From: Antedon bifida
Lineage: Eukaryota; Echinodermata; Crinoidea; Comatulida; Antedonidae
Length of the DNA: 64,000 nt
Reading direction: 5' to 3'
NCBI GenBank assembly: GCA_963402885.1
Contig: OY727095.1
Span: 21,085,001 to 21,149,000 of the forward strand
Shown here: one piece after another, positions 55,106 through 64,000 of the stretch
Position numbering within the stretch: the first letter of the stretch is position 1
Layout of the letters: every line of letters begins with the position of its first letter
Notes under the pieces: model-generated
What the model was told of the DNA's origin: nothing
The model's database searches: none
Seen by the model: only the letters and a program-made list of their open reading frames with translations
Made by a program: the position numbers and the translations under genes

Positions 55106-56368
55106 CTACTGTTTACAAAACCATATGGTAAATAAGACAAATACACGTTTTGTTTTGTTTCCTTTTTTAATTTTGCATTGTAGTGGTAAAGCATTAGTAA
55201 ATTCGTCAACAGACAAATTCAGTGTATGAAATATCTCTACGTCACACGTTAACATTTCGTCTTTGTCCGTTAACAGATTAAGCTTTCTGTGTAAAAGAGA
55301 GCAAGACATTGAATTAGTGAAGTGATTTTTTTTATCTAAATCTGATATACATATTTGATTTATTTTCATTGGATGTAAATAAGTTTTCTGAATTTGTATA
55401 CTTACTTTTTTAAATCTATTTCATTGTCAACAGCCATAATTGTTATGTCTAAACTGTGTCCATATTCTTCAACCTGTATGAAGAAAATGAGAAGGAGAAA
55501 CGTTTTCTTTGTTAATCTTGTAGGTATATTAAATGTGAAAGGCGGAGCTTTAGTGATTTGCTCAGATCATGTGATAAGTTCTTACGTTTACAACTGTGAT
55601 ATCCAATGAATTTAGTTGCTGGTGTTCATTGAACATTTCAACTTCAACGTTCGTAAGTGTAGCAATGTTTCCAATGTTAGCATCTGTGATGGTGTTTGTA
55701 TGTTCATTCCAGAGCTTGCATTTCATTTTTTTTGCCTTCTTATCATCACCGTCGGTCAAAAAAACATCTCTGCGTTTCCATTCTTTACCTTCTCTGATTG
55801 GAAATACCTGTAAGGATGCGATGTATAATACTTCCATTTTTTATGTTTAATATATTTAATGCATAATAGTAAAAAGTAAATGTTAATCTATACAACTACA
55901 ATTAACATTGCACCTCTGAAATTGTTCCCTTTAATGTGAGTCTTGTTTTTATAGGCAAACCCAGAGTTTCCGATACCGAATATTCCTTAGGACGGTAAAA
56001 ATCTTCCAATGTTGATTCCGGTATTTGAAAAGCGGATGTTTCAAATATCTATAAAAAAAAACCATTATATATAAATGATTTAGTTTGTTATAGGCCCAAT
56101 GGTACATGGTTAGGCTTAGGCTTACTGTGTGTAATAGTTAATTACATATCCTAGATTCTTCCGTTAAACGGATGTAATTGGCTTGAGGTTTCTTTAAGAT
56201 GCTGTGATGGCATATTCGAATGAATTTCCCTTTTACCATTTTGGTCTGCAAAGTCTTAGAAACAGTCGTTTCAAAGATTTCGAACCTTTCATCCATAGTA
56301 TAGCAGTAAAAATATTGTTTATGTAGGCTTGGTGTGTTGAGTACATATAAACGTAATGATGAAGACAT
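55106..56368 (-). CDS. Multi-exon gene with OB-fold-like core, function unknown
   Basis: Five exon-like segments with good splice sites: 56146-56368 (from ATG), 55914-56048, 55586-55807, 55406-55473 and 55106-55286. Exons 2-5 join in frame (202 codons with stop). The join from exon 1 to exon 2 is out of phase by one as I read it, so exon 1 may be damaged or its donor misplaced. Exon 3 reads VFPIREGKEWKRRDVFLTDG, then KKMKCKLWNEHTNTI and ATLTNVEVEMFNEHQQLNSL, the strand pattern of an OB fold as in RPA/SSB-like proteins. Exon 2 has a similar 'RLTLKGTISE' strand. A nucleic-acid-binding role is a guess from fold pattern only. It may be a host gene or a Helitron-type passenger; no helicase is nearby. 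Confidence 0.5.
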
Positions 56369-56445
56369 CTGTTGAAATAAAATAGTGACTAATAAATAAC
56401 ACCATTATTGTTGTCGTAGAAAAAATATCTACTAACTTATTACAT

Positions 56446-56542
56446 GTTACGGAGCTTTTTTATAGATTACCTTGTATGAATGAACAATTGGTTTAACGGC
56501 TTGTAATGTTTCACGACGATATTTACCCACTATTTAAATTTT
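56446..56542. repeat. 97-bp direct repeat, copy 2
   Basis: Matches 54601-54697. Between 56543 and 57156 there is AT-rich sequence with no gene. Confidence 0.85.
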
Positions 56543-57156
56543 ATAGTAAAGTTCGATTGATAGACTTTGGAACGAAACGTCCCATAACTACGTCTTAATA
56601 AAAAATTATGTAATATTTTAAAGTCATAATAAATGTTTCTTCTTCTTCATTTATTTGTACATCACATATGCCAGCGAGCCAAAGTACATATATATTAATT
56701 ATTTCTGCATCTAATCTAGATGCAGAAATAATTATTTCTTTATTTGAATGCACAAAAAATTAATTTAGTGATATTCATCTTCAATCTCATTTCTATGACA
56801 TAATTTACATATTCTGTTTTTCCTTAAAAACTTATACCATTTACCCCTTCCAACCTCAATATCAAGGACCTCATAAAAAATTACAACATAATTATATTCT
56901 TGTCAAAGGACAAACGAACATTCTTTCAATCTTATACAGAAACAAATTAAACACTTCCAGACATTACTATTTGATCTTAGGCCTATGCATAATTGATATA
57001 TCGGAAAGCAACATCTAACTAAAACAAATGCAAAATTTCATGAATAAATTTAGCTGAATTTGATTGTCGTTATTGTTTATTTTGTTATTTTTGGCGACTA
57101 TTGCATGTCGTAGTTGTAATAACAACTGTTCGTTCATTGCGGACCTCGACCACTTG

Positions 57157-57280
57157 TTTTCCCGTGACGGGACTCGATCCCGGTACCTCTGATACCAAAG
57201 TCGGTTGCACTACACATCGAGCCATATGAGCACCTGCTGAATAAAATCCGAAGAAATATTACTCGTTCGTTCGGTATGTC
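57157..57280 (-). repeat. tRNA-derived SINE-like repeat, copy 2
   Basis: Second copy of the repeat at 54953-55074, with the B-box ggatcgagtccc on the minus strand and identical A-box region. The downstream parts (aatccgaagaaa..., actcgt.c.ttcgg) are conserved too. The rest of 57281-57900 is AT-rich with no recognised gene. Confidence 0.6.
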
Positions 57281-57904
57281 GTGAACTCCCTCGATGCAAG
57301 TTGATTATTACATATCAAACTAAATCATAATTTTAACTATGATGAAATCTTCACAAATTTTAAACAGAGACATATTGTGAAAGGGCATACTTTTAAGTTT
57401 TATATATTAACATGTGAAGAAAAAAGATAAACGTTATGTTTATTGTTTTGCTCTTTGAAAATGTTATCGTTTATTTGATGATAACAATTTCAAAAATTAT
57501 ATTTAATATGCAAATAATGTAGCCATTAAACACGTTTTAACAATCAACACTATAATAAATCAGACCTATGATTCATACACTGCAAGAAAATAAAATAAAA
57601 AATGGGGGTAACCTTGCATTCTGATGAACTGTTTCATTTTTAAAATTAGACATATTTTGCAACAATTTCACAATTTGTTGACGTTTTCGTGCGCAACCTG
57701 TCATGTTTAACGTGCTCGTAGAACGCCAATTTAAGTTTTCAAAATGAATAAAACAACGTAAAATTGTTAACCGAAGTTTGAAAAACACAATTTATGTAAA
57801 AGAAAAGCTTATACGCGTTCCCTGCGTCATGCGCGCGTAAAAATATGCGCACCAGTGGCAATTTTTTAAACGCTTAAAATGACCTGAAACGTGCTCTAAT
57901 TTAA

Positions 57905-58550
57905 TCAGAAATTGATTTGAAGCATTTTAAAATTTCAAACGCCGTTTACGCGCGCACTTTCTAATGTTATAAAATTCGGTAGGGATAAAAAAGTTAACAA
58001 TTGATGTGAAGCAAACGTGGCTGAAAATTACGTTAAAAAATATTTATCTCTTTCAAAGTTATGATCAATTTCAGATTTTCAGAAAATCGCGCGTAACTTA
58101 CGATACGCGCCTCTGACAGCGTCCAAAAGCTTGGCTGCACAATTTCAGTTAAATGTCTATATGTTGACCAAGTAACCACATGTTATGTTAACGCGTTGCA
58201 GAGAAACAGCGTGAACAAATTTGGAGCATTTTAAAATTTCAAACGCAATTTACGCGCAAATTTTCTAGTCTCCAAAAATTCGCGCAAATTTTCTAGTCTC
58301 CAAAAATTTGCTAAAGATCAAAAAAGTTAGCCATTGATGTGAAGAAAACGTGGCTGAAAGTTACGTTAAAAAATATTTATCGGTTTCGAAGTTATGATCA
58401 ATTTAAGATTTTCAGAAAATCGCGCGTAACTTACGCTACACGGCTCTGCCAGCGTCCAAAAGCTTGGCTGCACATCTTCAGTTAAATGTCTAAAGGTTTA
58501 CCAAGTTACAACATGTTATGTTAACACGTTGCAGAGAAACGTCGCGAACA
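57905..58550. repeat. About 310-bp tandem repeat, two copies
   Basis: Blocks such as gcattttaaaatttcaaacg, gatgtgaag(c/a)aaacgtggct, attttcagaaaatcgcgcgt and agcgtccaaaagcttggctg recur in the same order at about 57918/58226, 58000/58336, 58075/58408 and 58118/58451. A 32-bp stretch (ttcgcgcaaattttctagtc...) is duplicated again inside the second copy (58252-58310). The repeat is rich in gcgc/acgc motifs. No ORF. Confidence 0.85.
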
Positions 58551-58680
58551 AAAGTGGCGGAAAGAAAGAAGAATAATAAAAAAAAAAAAGAAACACTACA
58601 ATAACAATGGTTATCCGCTTGAGGCGGATAACCAATAATATATTACAAGTGTTACCAAACAATATTTGTGTTTTACACAG

Positions 58681-59345
58681 GAAGAAAATACTGCCTTTCC
58701 CAAGCGTCTAATGTATTGTAAACGTAGATTAGTTCAAAAGAAGTGGCTTACAGAATTTACCTGGCTTAAATATTCATGTGCTTCTGACGGAGCCCTCTGC
58801 AAGTACTGTTGTCTTTTTGGAAAATCTTCTTTACGCGGAAAATTTGTTACAGAATTCTGGAGAATGTACCATAAAGGCATTTCTGATTTACAAGAACATA
58901 GTGATCTGAAATATCATAAGGACGCCCAACAAAAAGATTTTGTAAATGTAATGCAACAGAAACAGCCTATAATAGATGTCCAACTGAATACAGCTGCTGA
59001 AGACCAACGCAACTATAATAAAACAATATTACATTCGATCATCGATATAATAGTACTATGTGGAAAGCAAAATCTACCACTAAGAGGCCATTCCGATTCA
59101 ATAAAAGACACCAACAAAGATCCAGAAAGGAACCCAGGTAACTTCATATCCCTATTCAAGTTCAGAGCAAGAGCAGGAGACACGTGCTAAAAATGCTGCT
59201 TACACGTCTAAACGTATACAGAATGAGATTATCTTCATCATTGGACAGCAAATCCAAGATAAACTTATAGAAGAGATAAAAATTAGCAATTTTTTTTCTA
59301 TCAGCGCCGATGAAGGCCACAGACGTTTCAAATGTAGAACAACTA
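58681..59345 (+). pseudogene. hAT/ZMYM-type transposase-derived remnant
   Basis: After an acceptor (tgttttacacag) the frame reads KKWLTEFTWLKYSCASDGAL and CKYCCLFG, a TTF-type zinc finger opening. It continues HKGISDLQEHSDLKYHKDAQ and ILHSIIDIIVLCGKQNLPLR + GH, the conserved block of hAT-related ZMYM1/DUF4371 proteins. A frameshift near 59170 leads to AKNAAYTSKRIQNEIIFIIG and NFFSISADE, where the first catalytic Asp region begins. The frame shifts again and similarity ends at about 59380. A perfect hairpin (tggttatccgc/gcggataacca, 58608-58634) lies just upstream. Confidence 0.65.
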
Positions 59346-59479
59346 GTCCAAGAGCATTAGTTCATAAGTATAGGAGGACCCGGACATTTCTGGTAACAAG
59401 CTAATTTTTTCAGGAAAGGTCCAGAACTATGATTGGAACGTCATACTAAAAGTCCTGAAAAATCCTCCTTGTGCTCTCC

Positions 59480-59790
59480 GAGAAATCCAAGATGGCGTCC
59501 AAAATGGCTGCCATTTTAATTAGTCTATAACTTTGTAACCGCTTGTCATAGAGTATTGATTTTGGTGTTAAATAGTTCACAATATATACATTCCTATTTG
59601 CTCTAACAGAAAAGTTTGTCAAAAAATGGCCGCTACTACAGTTTCTGGCAGTTTGACCATTGACCTGGTCTTATCATATCTCGGTAATGGCTTGTCATAG
59701 AGAATTGAGATTAGGCCCAAATTGTTCAGAACATGCATATTTTTATTTGGTGTAATGAAATATTTTATCCCAAAATGACCGGAATCGCGT
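59480..59790. repeat. Dispersed repeat, copy 2
   Basis: Shares ordered motifs with 46640-46990 (atggccg, ttgtaaccg, gtgttaaat, tttgctctaa, tatctcggtaa, ggtgtaatgaaatatttt). Internally it has two diverged halves, each with tggcttgtcatagag or a close variant. It follows the hAT remnant directly. 59791-60020 holds nothing recognised. Confidence 0.6.
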
Positions 59791-60023
59791 CGACGAAAAA
59801 GACATTTAAAAATCGTATAACTACAGTAAGAATTCATAATTTTATTTTCTTTTAGTATAGGCATATCTAATTACCAAAAGTATCATTATAAAAACATTAT
59901 TTAATTCTAAGATACTATTTATTTATTATCAAATTATACTTAAAATGCAGTAATATTAATATTAGTATAGGCCTCACCTACACTCTCACTGTGTAAAACG
60001 TCATTCTTTTATTAAAATTGAAT

Positions 60024-60487
60024 ATGGAAAAGCATGTTATAAATCTGAATTACTTGTGTCGTATATGTGGGAACAGGCTAAAACCTTATGCCTCCAGACA
60101 AGAAGCCAAGGAAATCAGGCGGTTTGCTTGTTCCAGCTTTTAACCACAATTTTTAACTGCTTTAAAAATCAACATTTTTCAAGATATTGAGGGTGTTCAC
60201 CCCAAGTATTTCTGTCTGCTATGCATGGGATATTTGCAAAGAAACAAACCATGCAATGTAACCCAGTGGCAACCCCATCATAGAACAGGCGACTGTAGTA
60301 CATGTGCCCAATTTGAGACACAGAAAAGTGGCGGTAGACCGAAGAAGAAAAAAAAAGGTTTAGCAACTGAAATCTATAAAATAAAACATGCAACTGCTGT
60401 TGCAGTGGAAACCCATTTTAAAAACTTAAATCCTCAGTTTCGTCAGCCACTTTCTGACTCTGTTCTGCATGGAACCCCCGCAGTTTA
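60024..60487 (+). pseudogene. RAG1 N-terminal-domain-like (N-RAG) ORF
   Basis: From an ATG at 60024 the frame reads NYLCRICGNRLKP, passes an in-frame stop at 60141-60143 and continues LKINIFQDIEGVHPKYFCLL + CMGYL, then WQPHHRTGDCSTCAQF and KSGGRPKKKKKG, ending at 60487. The arrangement is that of the zinc-binding N-terminal module of RAG1 and of N-RAG proteins reported in mobile elements of molluscs, echinoderms and lancelets: CxxCG near the start, HPxxFCxxC, then WxPHxxxxCxxC, then a basic stretch. The RAG1 catalytic core is not in this window. One nonsense codon suggests a pseudogene unless an intron removes it. A probable later exon is at 60946-61422. Assignment is from recalled motifs. 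Confidence 0.65.
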
Positions 60488-60945
60488 AATGCGGACAAAA
60501 CCACAGAAGAATAGCTTCTCTTTCTTGAGCTATACTTGCTCACTTTATTTCTACTCATCCGTTCATCCGGTAAACTAAAACAAAAACAAACATAGAAACA
60601 ATTGATACGGCGCCATTAAGCACGTCCCTAACGTATACAACGGCTTATCACACATAATTTGCCGTTAACATGGGCATACTATCATCATTATGTCTATCAA
60701 ACTTAACTAATTCATCAGTAAATAATAAATACAAATTATATAATGTAAATACCTGATACTAGGGCTCACTTATATATGATTATGTCTCCACACGGAGCAT
60801 CAAAAGTGTACAACAACGTTAATACAACGTATCGCCTATCGTTCTGTGCCTGTTGGTGTTTATATAAAACTGTAATGTTATGTTATTCCAATTGAATTCC
60901 TGCAATAATATTCATTACATAAATTGTGGTTATCATTTCTAACAG

Positions 60946-61422
60946 CCAAGAAAGGTTGCTCTGATCAAAAATTCAACCTTTACAAGTTCAGAGGTTACCA
61001 AAAAAACCTTTCAAAAAAGAAATCGCGAAATTTCCAGCCTGACCAACAAAAACACCAATGACGACTCAAGCATCCATCACATAAAAAACATTCAAGATGC
61101 ATCTCCAGATGAATTGAGGCAGGCAGGCCTAGATTTACCAGCAATGTCAACCGATAAAGCCCTTGCGATGATTACTGACTGCAACATTTTTTATGTATGC
61201 ATGTATTTCAAATACCGGGTGGTTGAGAATTCATTCTGTGCATGTGACGTAATTCAACAAATTCGCAAAAGACAAGGTGAACTTATAGATGATAGATTCA
61301 TTGCAACATCGTTAAAGCTGATGACAAAATCCACACGAACTGACAAACTGTGTGACTTAACGATGTTCAAGGAACAATCATTAATCATCTGGAACAGCAT
61401 CTTGAGTAAGTATTACATCTAG
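60946..61422 (+). CDS. Open 158-codon frame after an acceptor, possible later exon of the N-RAG-like gene
   Basis: The frame starts after aacag at 60945 with PRKVALIKNSTFTSSEVTKK and runs uninterrupted to 61422. It includes ASPDELRQAGLDLPAMSTDK + ALAMITDCNI and RKRQGELIDDRFIATSLKLM. It has no motif I can name. The 'STDKALAMITDCN' stretch recalls a helical block that follows N-terminal zinc modules in N-RAG-like proteins, but the memory is weak. It is on the same strand and 460 bp downstream of the N-RAG-like ORF. It may instead belong to an unrelated gene. Confidence 0.4.
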   Translation, partial: PRKVALIKNSTFTSSEVTKKTFQKRNREISSLTNKNTNDDSSIHHIKNIQDASPDELRQAGLDLPAMSTDKALAMITDCNIFYVCMYFKYRVVENSFCACDVIQQIRKRQGELIDDRFIATSLKLMTKSTRTDKLCDLTMFKEQSLIIWNSILSKYYI

Positions 61423-61559
61423 TGAAAATGACTTGGTACATTCAATCTGGAAACAGTAAAAAAAAAAGCACATTATTTTGTTTTCACATGATAAATAACC
61501 TTGATCCATTTAATGGTGAAATCTATGGAACGCCAGTAATCTCTTCACATGCGGTGACG

Positions 61560-61822
61560 TCATGCTCTCATACTATTTCATTATGCTCTTATACTGCACA
61601 CCATTATCTTATACTCATTCCTAATGCTCTTATGCGCATAACTAATGCTCTTATACTCTTTCTTAATGCTCTTATACTCTTTCTTAAAGCTCTTATACTC
61701 TTTCGTCATGCTCTTCTACTCTTTCTTAATGACCTTATACTATTTCGTCATGCTCTTATGTGACTTTCCATGCTCTTATACTCTTTCGTCATTCTAAATT
61801 ATGCGATGTATCATGCTCTTAT
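61560..61822. repeat. About 20-bp minisatellite
   Basis: The unit tgctcttatactctttctta (variants with cgtca, catga) repeats about ten times. It overlaps a spurious open frame, which I do not call. Confidence 0.9.
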
Positions 61823-61999
61823 GAGGTAACTGAAAATGCACCGACACATTCTCGACGCTCGTGGCGCACTACTTCAAATGTAAAATAATCGACGGCTGTA
61901 CAAATAAGTCTACGAAAGTTACAATTCTCGATCATAAAGTTGTACACACACGTGAATTAACTTTTCCACACGTTTCAGCAGCAGCAATAAAAACTCATA

Positions 62000-63811
62000 A
62001 TGGCTGAAACGCAAAAAAAAAAACCATTAAGACAAATATTAATTGAAATGTCATTTGCAAATGTTGTAGTAGAGGCGTTTGAAAGAGAGGAGGTGATTTA
62101 TTTTGTTTTTAGGCCTATATACCGTATTATTTCTGTTTATTTTGTGTAAGACTAGCTTGGTCGGTCGGTCTACCTTCTTGCTAGGGCTAGGCCTAGACTA
62201 GAGTAGCTCGTAGCTAGTAATAGTACTAGGCCCTAGTTAGTATATAGTAGTAGTGCTAGTATAGCTAGCTAGCTATCTACTACCCTTGCTAGGCTATAAG
62301 CCCTATAACTGCGTATATGGCCATATTGTACTTTGATATTATGTTAGAATAAACTAAGCATATTCTTGGGCATATAAAAGTCCGGGCCAAAAAGCACCAT
62401 ACACGTCACACTAAAAAGAGTATACTAATAATAGGCCTATTTTCAGTACCTTGCGTAAATAATAAAAATAGTAGACCTATGTCTGAGCTACTACTGTAGG
62501 CTAGGCCTATTCTTAATAATTATTCATTTAGTTCACGTTCACTTAGTTTTGAGTATACATGCAATTTTCAATTATGATTATACTATAGGCCTATTATTAT
62601 AAAATAATTAGGCCTACATTCATTGCATATGAGATATAAGAAGTATATTGTATTTCTTTAAAGATAACAGCTGATCAAGTGTCATCGTTAACCGATCAGC
62701 AACTAGAGGCATTGGGGGTACTGAGCATTGGCTCAAAGCACCGTCTAAGAATGGCGTGTAGGACTACTGGTAGGTTGTTTTAATGAAGTCATTTATTATT
62801 TTTAATTATTTGATTGGATCACTTGTACGCCTATGTATTGTGTTGCACTCTGGTGACAAGTATGAATATTGTGTCCGGCTACATTGTTTCAATAGAATAG
62901 AATCAATCCTTCATGGATTTCTGAAATTCTCGTAAAAAAATGATGTAAATGATGATGGTGATAAATAATGTCTCATACGTTAAACAAAAATATAAAACAT
63001 TTCAGCTTGTAGATTAAATTTACAACATTTCAATTTTTCTCGAAATCACCACGATTGTAAAGTACACAATGCCTATCATATACAGTATATTGAAACACTA
63101 TTGATTATGTTTGATTACGGGTTTTCTTATCTTATGATAGGATCTCTGCTGGCAAGATTTCCACGTTTTGCACCATATTCCAAAAGAAAGAGCGGAAAAG
63201 GAAAGAAAGTAGTAGCTTGGACCAAAAAAGTAGTTTGCGTTGCAAACAAAGATCAAACGTATAGTCCTACATGCAGTGAGAAACAGGCTCTAAAAACTGC
63301 TGGTCTCGGCGAGAAAATTCTAGCATTTGATAATTTAGATATAACTCCTGCTCAATTTCAGGAAATGTTATTTAATGCATTTCCAAAATTGCGAGAAGGA
63401 GGAGGATTTGAATTATTATATTGTAATGTGAATTCTAGAAAGCTTACCCCAATGGCTGGGGCATACACGCCGAAATCGGTCAAAGAAAATATTGGCCAAG
63501 GACGCCTTTTTGTTAGGCCAATTCAAAATAATTTGGAGGTCGGGCCAATCGATGTAAGTATAAGTGTTTGTCATGTTTAATTAATCATTCATCAAATTCT
63601 ATTTGTAAATATTAAATGTAAACTTTACAATCCTTAATAATGGAAAGAAAACGACTAGAAAGAAAAGGTTGCCTATAGTATACTATCATAGGCCTACTCG
63701 TTATTTTGTGTAGGGGACTGAATCGGAAAATAGTGGACTAATGCAGACGTGCAATAAATGCAGCAAGTCGATGTTCCTAAACGAGCTGAAGAAGCATGTC
63801 GAAAACTGCAG
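62000..63811 (+). CDS. First four exons of a SAM-like + C2HC zinc-finger protein (partial)
   Basis: Exons with consensus junctions are 62000-62092, 62664-62769, 63141-63553 and 63714-63811, in one frame (236 complete codons so far), ending at a gtaagt donor. The gene continues beyond the window. Exons 1-2 form a SAM-like domain (LIEMSFANVVVEAFERE then LTDQQLEALGVLSIGSKHRL). Exon 3 has a basic linker (YSKRKSGKGKKVV) and a conserved domain with KTAGLGEKILAFDNLDITPA and EGGGFELLYCNVNSRKL, then RLFVRPIQNN. Exon 4 has a C2HC finger, CNKCSKSMFLNELKKHVENC. I recall this order at the start of large invertebrate and fish proteins annotated as G2/M-phase E3 ubiquitin-ligase-like, which end in a HECT-like domain; the C-terminus is not visible here. 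It is the clearest host-type gene in the window. Confidence 0.75.
62100..62640. other. Intron 1 of the SAM/C2HC gene, AGGCCTA-rich
   Basis: Dense in aggccta, gctagctagcta and tagtagt runs. No other feature recognised. Confidence 0.6.
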
Positions 63812-64000
63812 GTAAGTATTCGTAATTAATTAAATTTAGGTTGAATAATAGATACTTGAAAATATCAAAAACAAATAATTATTGCCTCAACCTTACATTG
63901 ATGGATCCAAATTTATTTTCCTTTTGTGGATTTGCCAGTATATGAACATTCTGATGTCAGTGGAACAAGCTTCTGGAAACGGAACAAATTATTCTATTTA

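Noticed and set aside
54953..57280. Two possible tRNA genes on the minus strand
   Set aside because: A- and B-box-like motifs are there, but the acceptor stem and anticodon arm do not form convincingly and the copies share extra flanking sequence, so a SINE-like repeat is more likely.
61422..61763. Plus-strand open frame with Leu-Ile-Leu repeats resembling membrane segments
   Set aside because: It is the translation of the 20-bp minisatellite, not a gene.
63936..64000. Fifth exon of the SAM/C2HC gene after tttgccag
   Set aside because: In the phase required by exon 4 it meets a stop within two codons, so it is probably not an exon start.

Overview
The window is AT-rich eukaryotic DNA with spliced genes, GT-AG introns and layers of interspersed repeats. 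It looks like an invertebrate deuterostome, most likely an echinoderm such as a crinoid, starfish or sea urchin. That placement is an inference. It rests on a Gmr1-like LTR retrotransposon (integrase before reverse transcriptase, a type described from deuterostomes), CR1/L2 LINEs with an esterase ORF1, many short AGGCCTA-rich palindromes in introns and spacers, and gene families I know as multi-copy in marine invertebrates. No prokaryotic features, rRNA genes or CRISPR arrays are visible.

Layout. 1-5.1 kb: an AT-rich tandem repeat, the C-terminal half of a decayed TNP2/KDZ-type transposase, and a non-autonomous element with inverted ends (3769-4593). 5.1-11.0 kb: a LINE 3' end split by an apparently complete PIF/Harbinger transposon (5422-10830) with 19-bp inverted ends, a TTA target duplication, a five-exon DDE transposase (441 aa) and a convergent four-exon Myb-like gene (358 aa). 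11.0-26.7 kb: a possible LRAT-like terminal exon, LINE 3' ends, four HARBI1/Myb remnants of different lineages, a RING-like ORF attached to a retroelement-like 3' tail, an internally deleted LINE, the N-terminal half of a TNP2/KDZ transposase, and a broken unrecognised gene. 26.7-38.4 kb: a CR1/L2-type LINE on the minus strand interrupted by a young Gmr1-like LTR retrotransposon (28027-35484).

38.4-49.1 kb: two divergent, convergently oriented genes of a poorly characterised family (a putative PIN/FEN-like nuclease core followed by a CXC cysteine-rich domain) flank a broken P-element/THAP9-type transposase gene. 49-54 kb: a hairpin mini-element, another LINE carrying a 212-bp retro-insertion with a 16-bp target duplication, and a HARBI1 copy with a nonsense codon and a changed catalytic Glu. 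54-58.6 kb: paired tRNA-derived repeats around a small multi-exon gene with an OB-fold look, then a ~310-bp tandem repeat. 58.6-61.8 kb: a hAT/ZMYM-type remnant and an ORF that closely resembles the zinc-binding N-terminal module of RAG1. 62.0 kb to the end: the first four exons of a gene with a SAM-like domain, a conserved middle domain and a C2HC zinc finger, running off the window.

Most coding sequence here is mobile or mobile-derived. The best host-gene candidates are the terminal exon at 11518-12092, the gene at 55106-56368 and the gene starting at 62000. The observations I rank highest are the RAG1 N-terminal-like ORF, the two nuclease+CXC genes, the complete Harbinger, and the readable order of nested insertions.
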